From positions 682,001 through 746,000 of the forward strand of contig JAXQJY010000027.1 in NCBI GenBank assembly GCA_037042185.1: a stretch of 64,000 nt of DNA, in the 5' to 3' direction. Both the position numbers and the translations under genes were made by a program. Of this stretch, positions 21,086 to 30,924 are shown piece after piece. The notes beneath the pieces were generated by a model. It worked only from the letters and a program-made list of their open reading frames with translations. It was not told where the DNA came from and did no database searches. The number at the start of each line of letters is the position of its first letter. Within the stretch, counting starts at the first letter, position 1. This DNA is from Sordariomycetes sp. S80-01Y. Its lineage: Eukaryota > Ascomycota > Sordariomycetes.

Positions 21086-22737
21086 ATGCTTTTCAAACAG
21101 AAGGTCGCGGCAAGGCTCATTGCTGGTGCGGTTGGCGTCTCGGCTCAAGGCTACTCATACGCTGGGCTTACACTGCCATTGGAGAAGGATGAGCAACAGG
21201 TCGCCGCTAACTTTCCGGATGTTGACTTCGAGCTGCTCGGCCCAGCATTTAGTCTTCCCGACACCGTTCCCGAAGGTTTCAGGAACGGCACATCTGGGCC
21301 GACTCCTCAATTTGTTCTTGGTGAGAGCTCTCAGCGGTGGTTTGATATTTAGCTGACAATATTGCAGAGCAGTGGTTGCAACAGTTGGCTGACAAGAACG
21401 ACTGGATGAACTACATAGAGCCAGACTTCACATCTGAGGAGGGTCGGTCTATTCCTTATGTGTACCTGTCGTCAGCACGTGGCCTACCGCAAGACAAGCT
21501 GCGGATATGGGCTACTGGTGGCGTCCACGGCAACGAGCCGGCTGGCGATCAAGCGCTGCTATCGCTCCTTGGCAAAATGGACGCAAACGAGACTTGGACG
21601 GAGTCACTTCTCGACGTAGCCGACCTCTTGATCATGCCGCGATACAACCCAGACGGTGTCGCTTACTTCCAGCGATATCTTGCAAGCAGTTTCGATCCCA
21701 ATCGCGATCACGTCAAGCTTAGTCGCCAGCAGACGCAGGATATCAAGAGGCTCGAAACCGAGTTCGACCCTCACGTTGGCATCGACTGCCACGAGTACAC
21801 GGCAAGCCGTGCTAACGGAAGAGACGACGAGTACCTCCCATCCCAGGACGGGCAGTTCTCGGCAATGAAGAACCTTAACATTCATTCTGACATTCGCAAC
21901 TTGTCCGAGACCCTCTTTACTTGGAACGTTGCTGCCGCCATGGACAAGCACGGCCTCCGACACAGCCCGTATGTCATTACGCCGGTTCCGGGGGAGCTTA
22001 CACTGCACGAGATCCCAACAGACACCAAGACTGATGTCCATGCTGCTCTTATGCAAGGCGTGCACATATTGACCGAAACAAGAGGTATCCAATTGGGCGA
22101 TCAGCACTTCCACCGGCGCACGACTGCCGGTCTGGTCATGGTCGAGGCGATCATGCAAACAGTCATCGACAACGCAGACCACATCAAGAAGACTATCGAG
22201 GACGCAAGAGACGACTTTATCAACGGGGATCATCAAATCGTTGTGACGGACTATCCTCGTCCAACGAACATCACGTGGCCTTTCATTGTTTCGGAGAGCG
22301 GTGATTTGGTCGACACCCCGATCATGTTTGGCAACAACACTCCTGCAAATGCGAACTTGACTCGTTCACGGCCCGAGGGCTACATCTTCAGCAAGGCATG
22401 GGCGGACGTGGCCCACAAACTGCAAGCTGTTGGCATCCAGGTCGAGACTCTGAAAGCCCCATTCAAGGGCGAAGTGGAAGCCATCAAGATCCTCGCAGCC
22501 GATGTCGAGGACTCCAAGTTCGAGGGTGTAGCGAGGACGACCATCACCAACAGCACAACGACCGTGCGAGAGGTCCAGTTCCCTGCCGGTGCATTCTGGG
22601 TGCCTAGCAGGCAGAGGTTGGCGGCTCACGCATTTGTCAGGTTGGAGCCGGAGAACAAAGATTCCTTCGCCGCGTTCAACATCCTGCCTGTGGCTGCAGG
22701 AGATGAGTATCCGGTATTCCGCGTGCTGAAGAAGTAG
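21086..22737 (+). CDS. Secreted M14 zinc carboxypeptidase
   Basis: M14 enzymes remove C-terminal residues from peptides with a single zinc. Exon 1 is 21086-21320 and exon 2 is 21368-22737 (47-nt intron, GTGAGA, AGCTGAC branch); 534 residues. The ATG at 21086 was chosen because it opens a signal-like segment (MLFKQKVAARLIAGAVGVSA); upstream in-frame residues are unlike a secretion signal. Zinc ligands are HGNE (His132, Glu135) and the His of DCHEY (His220), and ILTETRG (Glu315) supplies the general base. PRYNPDGVAYFQRY is the conserved Arg/Asn region. A C-terminal beta domain follows. Several NxS/T sites suggest glycosylation. The subgroup is not certain. Confidence 0.88.
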
Positions 22738-23163
22738 ATAATGTGGTTTCAATAGACGATCCTATCCTCGCGCGGACCTGTTGTGATTTTTGCCATGTCT
22801 CGGTTGCTGCGCTTGACTGCGGATGCTTCACCTTGCTCGGGATTATATCAACGGAGATTCGCAAACCCATGCGTGGACCTAATAAGCTCTGACAGAAACG
22901 CGTCGTTGACGTCGACATCGGGGATATCCCCAGCTTTGAATCAGCACTCTAAATATTTGCGGGGCACGAGACCCCGCAGGAGACAACTATTGCGTAAATG
23001 CGTTGTTAAGTCCGACGCAGCCAGCCGACATCTGCTGCTTCATAGCGTTTAGGACTATAAATTGACGGCGTCTTTGTGTGAAACGACGCCTTGCGCAAGT
23101 CGACCAGTATCTCACTCGGCATCATCCCTTCAGGAACGATACGTTGCACGCCCTCCCCGCAAC
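22738..23163. other. Intergenic
   Basis: About 430 bp containing the carboxypeptidase 3' end and SDR promoter; nothing else recognised. Confidence 0.5.
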
Positions 23164-23982
23164 ATGGCTCCCCTCTACAAGAAGGCGCTTGTGGTCGGCG
23201 CCACCTCAGGCATCGGCGAGGCCTTGGCAGGCAAACTGGTCTCCGAAGGCACAAAGGTCGTAGCTGTTGGGCGTCGGAGTGATCGACTTGAGGCTTTGCA
23301 GAGCAAGCACGGCGTAGACACGACGTCGATTGTGACATTCGATGTGTCCAAGCTTGATGAGATCCCAGCCTTTGCCGCCACCATCGTCGAAGAGCACCCC
23401 GATCTGGACTGCGTCGTCTACAACTCGGGTATTCAGCGAGCATTCGACTTTACAAAGCCCGGGAAAGTGGATTTGGGCGAGCTCAACATGGAAATGACGG
23501 TCAACTACCTATCAGGCGTCCACCTCACCACGGCTCTCCTACCGTTTTTCCAAAGTAAAGGAGCCGGCAACTTGGTCTTCGTCGGTGCGACTCTAGCCCT
23601 CATACCTGGACTAATCAGGACACCCAACTACAACGCCTCCAAGTCTGCTCTGCACACGTTCCTAATGGACCTGCGTCAGCAACTGAAGGAGGGAGGCCAC
23701 GGTGGAGTCAGCGTCATCGAGGTTTTCCCCCCTGCGGTCCAGACGGAGCTTCACGACACAAAACATCAACCAGACATGATCAACGGCGGAGAAATTGGTA
23801 TGCCCCTGGACGCATACACGGAGAAGATGTATGAGGGGCTCGTCAAGGGTGATGACCAATTCGCCATCGGACCTGGAGAGAAGTTACTAGCCGAGGGAGG
23901 GTGGGAATCCCAGAGGCAGCAGCTATTCGAGGAGCAGAATGTTGCGTTGCGAGACGCTTTGAGCAAGTACATCAAGAAATAG
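23164..23982 (+). CDS. Short-chain dehydrogenase/reductase (DltE-like classical SDR)
   Basis: A cytosolic NAD(P)-dependent oxidoreductase of 272 residues in one exon. The cofactor loop is VVGATSGIGEALA (residues 10-22), GRRSDRLE with its Arg pair suggests NADP(H), NSG replaces the common NAG at about residue 88, and YNASK contains the catalytic Tyr and Lys with Gly-Ala-Thr upstream in place of the usual Ser. The C-terminal variable region (NGGEIGMPLDAYTEKMYEGL) resembles bacterial DltE-type SDRs. ATG 23164 has a good context (AACATGG) and starts a typical Rossmann strand; the frame upstream is leader. Substrate unknown. Confidence 0.88.
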   Translation: MAPLYKKALVVGATSGIGEALAGKLVSEGTKVVAVGRRSDRLEALQSKHGVDTTSIVTFDVSKLDEIPAFAATIVEEHPDLDCVVYNSGIQRAFDFTKPGKVDLGELNMEMTVNYLSGVHLTTALLPFFQSKGAGNLVFVGATLALIPGLIRTPNYNASKSALHTFLMDLRQQLKEGGHGGVSVIEVFPPAVQTELHDTKHQPDMINGGEIGMPLDAYTEKMYEGLVKGDDQFAIGPGEKLLAEGGWESQRQQLFEEQNVALRDALSKYIKK

Positions 23983-24381
23983 GCCAAGCTACATGCAGTA
24001 ATTCACGCTCTTGGTCCCTGATTTGGCAACACGTCACGTCACGGTGGACAAGACCTGGGCTACGGTGATATAATCTACCGACACGCCACGTCTTGAAACA
24101 TAGCCACTTACACACCTCACGTCCACTAGATCGATTCCACCAATGCCTCTCCGCCATCGCCCCCGGATCTTGGATCCTGATCCGGTCAAAGCGGTCCCCC
24201 ACTCCGGACCCTCCGCGGCCTGCCCGTTCCGGGCGGAGCGGACCTTGAACCGCCGTAGTTTCGGACTTGGCTCGTTTCTGGACCAAAGCACAGACTCAGG
24301 CTCTGAGGAAAATAAATAAGACGTTTGATGAAACATTTCACCCTTTTCTGGTTTTCTGTGCTGTTTGTCAGTTTTGCAACA
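23983..24381. other. Intergenic
   Basis: About 400 bp; promoter of the mannanase gene, nothing further recognised. Confidence 0.5.
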
Positions 24382-26004
24382 ATGAAGAACGCCGTGCTTC
24401 TTGCTCTCGGCCTTGCCAGCTTCGGCTGTGCGGCCCCCGTAGAGACTCGTCAGGCGCAGGAGATTACACTAGAAGCTGAAGATGGCGAGCTCACTGGAAC
24501 TGAGGTCTTGACGGCTCTTGCGGGATTCTCAGGTAAACTATCCGGGCGTTTGCGCGTATTCTATCCTCGCTAACAGACATTAGGGACTGGGTACGTTGGT
24601 GGCTTCGAGGAGGCAACCGACAAGATCACCTTCACCGTCGAAAGCGATGCTGCGACCTTGTACGACGTCACTCTACGCTACGCGGGTCCCAATGGCGAGA
24701 AGACGACCTCAATTGTCCTCAATGGCGGTGCTAGCAGTGACATCGTCTTGCCTGCCAGCGATAGCTGGGAGGACATTGCTGCTGGCCAGGTCCTCCTCGA
24801 TGAGGGCAGTAACACCATCGACATTGTCAGCAACTGGGGATGGTAAGTCTTCAAAGTTCAAGGACAATTATTCACCTCTAACTTTCGTCAAGGTACCTCA
24901 TCGACGCCGTCACCTTGAGCCCTTCTGAGAGCCGTCCTCCCCACAACGTCAGCCCTACCCTCGTAAACCCCAACGCCAACGCAGATGCCGTCAAGCTCTA
25001 CGACTACCTTCGCTCGATCTACGGCAGCAATATTCTCTCTGGTCAGCAGGAGCTCTCCTGGGCCGACTGGATCGCTGAGCAGACCGGCAAGACGCCCGCT
25101 CTCGTTGCGGTTGACCTGATGGACTACAGCCCTTCCCGAGTTGAGAGGCAGGGTGACATTGCCACCGCTGTCGAGGAGGCCATTGAGTTCCACGAGCGCG
25201 GCGGTATCGTCTCCGTCTTATGGCACTGGAACGCCCCTGTCGGCCTCTACGACACCGAGGAGAACCCCTGGTGGAGCGGCTTCTATACCAGGGCTACGGA
25301 CTTCAACGTCGCCACGGCTCTGGCCGACACCAGCAATGCCAACTACACTCTCATCATCCGCGATATCGATGCTATTGCCGAGGAGCTCCTGAGGCTGCAA
25401 GATGCTGGCGTGCCTGTCCTCTGGCGACCCTTGCACGAGGCCGAGGGTGGGTGGTTCTGGTGGGGAGCTCAAGGCCCCGAGCCGGCCAAGGAGCTTTGGG
25501 AGTTGATGTACGATCGTTTGACGAACCACCACGGGCTGAACAACCTCATCTGGGTCTGGAACTCGATCGCCGCGGATTGGTACCCCAACCCCGACACAGT
25601 CGACATTCTGAGTGCCGATGTGTACGCGACTGGCAACGGTGTAAGTGACAGTATCTACCTGTAAAAAGACTCTCGAGACCAGCTAACGCCCAACAGCCCA
25701 TGTCGAGCCAGTACCAGCAGCTGATTGACCTGGGCGAGGACACCAAGCTGATCGCCGCCACCGAGGTCGGCTCCGCCCCCCTTCCTGACCTCCTCCAGGC
25801 CTACGAAGCCCACTGGCTGTGGTTCGCCGTTTGGGGAGACACATTCATCAACAACCCCGAATACAACTCGCCCGAGGTGCTGAATGAGGTGAGTGTTTGC
25901 GACCCCACATTGCGTAGCCAGGTTGCTGACAATTAACTCTCTTGCAGATCTATAACCATGAATACGTGCTCACCCTCGATGAGATCCAAGGTTGGAACTC
26001 GTGA
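24382..26004 (+). CDS. Secreted endo-beta-1,4-mannanase, GH26 with N-terminal CBM35
   Basis: The enzyme would cut the backbone of mannans in plant cell walls. Five exons: 24382-24532, 24584-24842, 24893-25640, 25697-25888 and 25948-26004; 468 residues. Order: signal peptide (MKNAVLLALGLASFGCAAP), a CBM35 module about residues 28-150 (ITLEAEDGELTG to SNWGWYLIDAVTL), then a GH26 barrel. Catalytic acid/base is Glu319 in RPLHEAEGGWFWWG and the nucleophile is Glu409 in AATEVGS, each in the expected GH26 context. SVLWHWNAP and LIWVWNS are further GH26 landmarks. All intron phases close cleanly and the last exon is only 18 codons (IYNHEYVLTLDEIQGWNS). The CBM35-GH26 arrangement is common in ascomycetes. 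Confidence 0.93.
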
Positions 26005-26427
26005 GTGTTCGCAAGAAGCGCCCGAGAGCGTTGCGTGCGAAGAGAAATGGAGCAGCTCTCATGGGAGGATAAACGAGTCGAAGTAGCCAATTGATGAATT
26101 GTCTCATTCGCGTGCACAACGAACTCTCCCAGCACAAAACTTTTCACCCTGTTTCACAAGATAACCGAGCGCCCTGCCAGGATTCAGCATCCTTTCGCAC
26201 CTTACGTCCGTAGTATCTGGTCAGATGCCGTCGGGATTGGCCAGCTGCCCCAATCGCTTAACTCCGGAACCCGGCTGTGGGTGGTAACACAGCATGGCAG
26301 GTAAGCATGGAATTCCGTGTCACGAATCCTGATAAAACGTCAGCTCATCAGCCGCTTGACCATCTTCCTGGTTCACAATGTAGTGACGCAGCTCGAGAAC
26401 GTCGAGCTCGTGGAGATAACAGCCGCA
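26005..26427. other. Intergenic
   Basis: About 420 bp, nothing recognised beyond the downstream promoter. Confidence 0.45.
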
Positions 26428-27230
26428 ATGAAGCTCGTCATTTCAGGGGGGTCTGGCTTCGTAGCCACGGAGCTCATCAAGCAGAGCTTACAGCTTCCGG
26501 CAGTGACGAAGCTTGTTGTGCTGTCGCGCAAGCCGATTTCCACGCCCCAAGGCATTGATACGGTCAAGTTGAAGACGGTGCTGCTTGAAGACTACGAGAA
26601 CTATCCCGTGGAAGCTCGCGACGAGATGGCTGGCGCGAATGCCTTTATCTGGTAAGCATGTCTGATCCTATGGGTACCGTCCTCAGCTAACAGCAGCCCA
26701 GGACCGTCTCAATCACTCCATCAAAGTCAAGAATGTACAAACCAGAGGAAGTCAAGCGTGTGTGTCACACCTGCACCATTGCAGGTCTGAAAGCGGTGCT
26801 CGAGTCAGGCCCAGCAAAGCCATTCCGCTTCATATACACCAGCGGTGGGCCAGAGAACTACAAGGACATGAAGATGGCGCCAGCCTGGATGATAAGCTAT
26901 GTCGACATGCGGCGCGAGACGGAGCGCGAGGTGCGAGAGCTAGCCAAGGAGCACGACCCCGAGAACGTTCAAGTCGGCATCGTCAGGCCGGGCCTGATCA
27001 CGAGCAATGCAAGCGTCTGGCGCGCGGCCTGGGGTGCCGTCTTGGGACCAGCGCTGCGGATGCTCAACATCGCCAACATGTGTACGGTGGAGGAGGTTGC
27101 GGCTGCGACTCTGCAGCAGGCAATCGAGGGCGTGACCGAGGGAGCTCTCCAGGAAGACGACCTGAGGAAGCTCGGGCGCGAGGTGCTCGACCAGCGAGCG
27201 CGGACGGCTCGGGGACCGGAAATGCAGTGA
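26428..27230 (+). CDS. NAD(P)-binding Rossmann-fold protein (atypical/extended SDR, NmrA- or YbjT-like)
   Basis: The product has 250 residues from two exons (26428-26651, 26702-27230; 50-nt intron). MKLVISGGSGFVATELIKQS gives the GxxGxxA/G nucleotide-binding loop, followed by VVLSRKP, MAGANAFIWTVSI at the exon junction, and FRFIYTSGG as the fourth strand. The YxxxK catalytic pair is not clear (SYVDMRRETEREV occupies its place), so it may be a non-catalytic or unusual reductase. VGIVRPGLIT is the post-catalytic strand. It has no signal peptide. The exact acceptor is uncertain because three AGs lie together, but only the one ending at 26701 keeps the frame. Confidence 0.78.
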
Positions 27231-29232
27231 CGCGGCCTGAATGCGAGACTTGCGAGCGAAAGCTTATAGTTCAGAGGCGATGAAATGTCTCACCGTCGTC
27301 GATAGTGTCGAGTTAGCGTTGAGGTTTACGCCAGAGTCGGTTCCTCTCACCGACGTACGCAGCGTTAGCTCAGGACAAAAGAAAGGAAAGGTTGGACCCT
27401 GGAGGATATACGAGGGACGGCGGCGGGAACCCTCGGCACGGCCCCCGGCAAAGCAAAAGAACTGGGCCGTGATGGGCCCCGAAATGACGGCGGTTGACGA
27501 GTTACAACAGCGGGCAAAAGGAAACGGGGAGACGCTTTGTGCCAAGTCGTCTAGGGCCAGGCTATCGCAAGCACCGCCTGGACTTTATGGAGTAGCTCAC
27601 AACGCTTGACCATTTCTGCAGGCTGCCAAACCCGCGTGCTCCTTGTCTCGACCTGAACCTGTAGCCTCTAGAATCGTGAGACATGTCTCTGTGCTGATCC
27701 GCACTGATGCGACGACAGTCGAGTCAGGCAGCCCGCGATTTACGTGCAATGGACCCTCTTGAATAACGAATATTGCGAAATACACGTGCGCCCCTCTAAA
27801 GCGTTGCCGTTTTTCACCGCTCGCGAGCTCACGAGAAGGCTCAATTTCCAGCGAAACGAGCCAGCCCAGGCATGTTGTTGTTTCAACAGAGGCCGCCAAG
27901 GCTTTATTATGCGTACTCGTCACCTGCAGTCACCGCCCCCTCATCCCCCTATCTAGTAACTTTGGCTTGCTGTGATGAGGTCTCCTGTGGCCCATCGCTC
28001 GATGATCTTGTAGCCCCGGGCAGCCGGACACATCCCCGGCACTTATGGTTATCACTTAATTACACGCGCTTCTTGAGTACCGGTGCGCTGACGTACGTCG
28101 TAATTAATGTCAACAAGACCGCAATGTCATTAGGGAAAAAGGGCAGCCTGCCACTGTGGCTTTCTGAACTGTCGGCTGTAGTGCTGGGCTCAGCATCGAC
28201 ACCAGCACGCCTCTTTTTGATGCTCGACCGAGTCAAACACGCGAATTCAAAGCCTCTTTGAGCCTTCTGACAGCGGGCTGGGCTGCAAGGCTCCCTAGTG
28301 AGCGCCCACAAATGAGCCTTGTCCCCTACGGCGAGGAGCCACTGGGAGCCCGGCAGCCAAGCTATAGGAGATTGCGATCAGCCACGTTCCCCGCAAACCC
28401 CCCATGAGCCCATCTACCGAGCACATGTAATTGCGGATTTCCCAGTGCATTGGCCATCATAAGCTCGGCCGCACGAGCCAGCAGTTGAGCTTGTGCGCCT
28501 GTATGTCGAGCTGTCAACCAACATCAGGGACTCCGACATGGGATCTTACCACGGGGTCGGGAGGGACAGAAATGAATCCATTTCCCTTCGACGCTCGGCG
28601 ATAATTAGCGACCCTCAGGACACTACCGGCTCGACAGCCGCGAAAGCTCGCCTTGGCACGCTCTCAGGGGGTGCCCAATGGGTCGCGGTATTCATGGAAA
28701 GATGAAGCTGCTGATCTCCATCTCTTGGCTCTCGAGCGGCGATTGGGGAGCTTTGGACCACCGCAACGCCGCTGGGACCCGCTGGTCCCGAATGCCGCGC
28801 TGGCTTGCGCCTTTTGGGCAGTGCCTGTGGCTTAGAAAGACTCCGAGTGCTGACAGGGGTCTGCACCAACGGTCGCCGCTAGTCAGGGCGAACAGCAACT
28901 CGCAAGGGGGGCTCGTGGAGTTGAAAGGACATTTGCTGTCAGTCTGTCAACTCATAGCCCGACTTATCAGTTGACCCCCCTGATGCGGTCGACGGTCCCC
29001 TGACCGGGATGGACAGGAGCATCGATCCGTGCTTGTGGTATTCGTGCGCGGCGGATGGAATAAAGGCATCGTGACCTGCAGTCCTCGGTGTTCTGCTTTC
29101 CTTCTCAACATCAACGTTCAGCAGTCACTCTTTTGTTGCGCCTCAGTCGTTCCCTTTGCTCTTACGCAAACCCCCCGGAGATCTTTGTCTCCAGCCACTC
29201 TTTATAAATATCATTTGCTGAACTCGTTCACG
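27231..29232. other. Long intergenic region before the GPI wall protein gene
   Basis: No gene recognised in 2 kb. Open frames are short and unlike any family. A TATAAATA at 29203-29210 is too close to the ATG to be an ordinary TATA box. Confidence 0.45.
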
Positions 29233-30924
29233 ATGCACTTCACCCGTTTCGCGCCCGCTGCGGCGCTCGTCGGTGCCGCTCAGGCGCTGGTTCCCGGCCT
29301 CATTGGCGACGTCGACCTGTCCCCCGCCAAGTTCGACTGCGGTGCCAGCTGGGACGACGAGGTCCTCTTTGAGGGTGTCGTCGGTGCTGAGACCGAGACC
29401 TCTGGTGCCATCAACCTCGGCCTCAACATCAAGGAGGCCCAGATCGAGGGTGACATCTCCATCGCCGCTCTCGACGACTTCCTCGCCGAGCCCACCCTGC
29501 GTCTCGACCTTGCTGGTGTGAAGGCTTACTTCGAGCTCGACATCTCTGCCGATGCTGCCATCTACCAGGCCGTTGAGCTCGTTGCTTCTCCTTCGCTCTC
29601 CGTCGATGCCGGTCTCCTCGAGCTCGAGCTCGGCGCTGCTTTCGCCCTCGACTTGATCGTTGCTGTCGATGCCGCCATCGATGTGTCTGCTGGTTTCTAC
29701 CTCTCCTTCCAGGAGGGCGACTACGTCGACCTGTCCATCATCACCAAGGACATCGTTGGCTCCAACCTCGACGGTCTCCTGACCAAGGCTCTGCCCGTCG
29801 GCGTCGGTGCCAACGTCGACCTGTCTGCTGAGATCGAGGTCCAGCTCGGCCTCCGTCTCCGCTCTCACATCGCCATCCAGGCTGGTGTCGACCTGCTCGG
29901 TCTTGACCTCCTCAACGCCGGTGCTGAGATCGCCATCTGGGCTGACCTGATGACCCACACCATTGTCCTCGTCGAGACCGACAACTGCATCCTTTCCGTT
30001 GACAACAAGTTCGCTCTTGCTCTCGGTATCGCTGTTGCCCTCGACGTTGATGTCCTTGACATCCTCGACATTGAGCTCGCCCCTGAGGTCACCGTCACCC
30101 TCGCTACCGCCATCGGTGCCCAGGTCTGCATGTCCAACCGTGGTGAGATTGGCGGCTACCTCCGCCCTGCTGTTGAGTCCCCGTCCTCCAGCCTCGCCAC
30201 CGTCTCGTCTACCCCCACCGGTGCTCCCAACGCCACCATCACCAGCGGCGGCATGGTCACCAGCACCGTCTCCGAGACCAAGACCTACACCATCACCTCT
30301 TGCCACGCTTCCGTCGTCAACTGCCCTGCCTCGCAGACCCAGAAGATCGTCACCTCGACCATCGTCTCTTCCGTCACCGTCTGCCCGGCTGACCAGACCG
30401 AGGCTCCCCAGCCCACCTCGACCAAGACCAAGAAGCCCGTCCACACCATCACCGAGACCCTCACCACCGTCGTGCCTTGCGAGCCTACCAGCAGCACCTT
30501 CACTCCTCCCACGACCCCTCCCCCGGCCCCGACAGTCACCATCTCTGACTCCGTCACTGTGTGCCCTACCGAGACCGAGGGTCAGGACGAGCCTCCCAAG
30601 CCCACTGGTGTTCCCTCCACTGAGGTTCCCGAGCCCACCAAGCCCACCGAGCCTGAGCAGCCCGAGCAGCCTGAGGAGCCCACCGCTCCCATGACTACTC
30701 CTCACGAGCAGCCCACCATGCCCCCTTCCATGCCCCCTACCGTCCCCAGCTGGACTCAGCCTGCCCCTAACAGCACCTGGACCAGCGTTGTCGCTCCTCC
30801 TCCCGGCTCCACCTGGGTCCCTCCTCCTTCCAGCACTCCCACCGAGCCTCCTACCGCCGGTGCTGGTGCCCTCAAGGTCGGCATTGCCATGGCTCTGCCC
30901 GCCGTTGTCGCCATGATGCTGTAA
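29233..30924 (+). CDS. GPI-anchored cell wall protein
   Basis: A single-exon, 563-residue surface protein. It has a signal peptide (MHFTRFAPAAALVGAAQAL), a roughly 310-residue N-terminal domain of alternating hydrophobic and acidic strands (LDLAGVKAYFELDIS, LLELELGAAFALDLIVAVDA) with few cysteines, then a Ser/Thr/Pro-rich stalk. The stalk has TSTVSETKTYTITSCHASV-type repeats and VTVCP motifs seen in many fungal GPI proteins, and then a Pro-Glu-Thr tract. The C-terminus (TAGAGALKVGIAMALPAVVA) is a GPI signal with the omega site near the small residues. Codon choice is strongly biased to C-ending codons, suggesting high expression. I know no function for the N-terminal domain. Confidence 0.87.
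   Translation: MHFTRFAPAAALVGAAQALVPGLIGDVDLSPAKFDCGASWDDEVLFEGVVGAETETSGAINLGLNIKEAQIEGDISIAALDDFLAEPTLRLDLAGVKAYFELDISADAAIYQAVELVASPSLSVDAGLLELELGAAFALDLIVAVDAAIDVSAGFYLSFQEGDYVDLSIITKDIVGSNLDGLLTKALPVGVGANVDLSAEIEVQLGLRLRSHIAIQAGVDLLGLDLLNAGAEIAIWADLMTHTIVLVETDNCILSVDNKFALALGIAVALDVDVLDILDIELAPEVTVTLATAIGAQVCMSNRGEIGGYLRPAVESPSSSLATVSSTPTGAPNATITSGGMVTSTVSETKTYTITSCHASVVNCPASQTQKIVTSTIVSSVTVCPADQTEAPQPTSTKTKKPVHTITETLTTVVPCEPTSSTFTPPTTPPPAPTVTISDSVTVCPTETEGQDEPPKPTGVPSTEVPEPTKPTEPEQPEQPEEPTAPMTTPHEQPTMPPSMPPTVPSWTQPAPNSTWTSVVAPPPGSTWVPPPSSTPTEPPTAGAGALKVGIAMALPAVVAMML

Noticed and set aside
29143-30705. 520-codon open frame antisense to the GPI protein gene
   Set aside because: It mirrors the strong C-ending codon bias of the sense gene, which removes stops on the opposite strand; its Gly/Asp/Leu-rich product resembles no protein.
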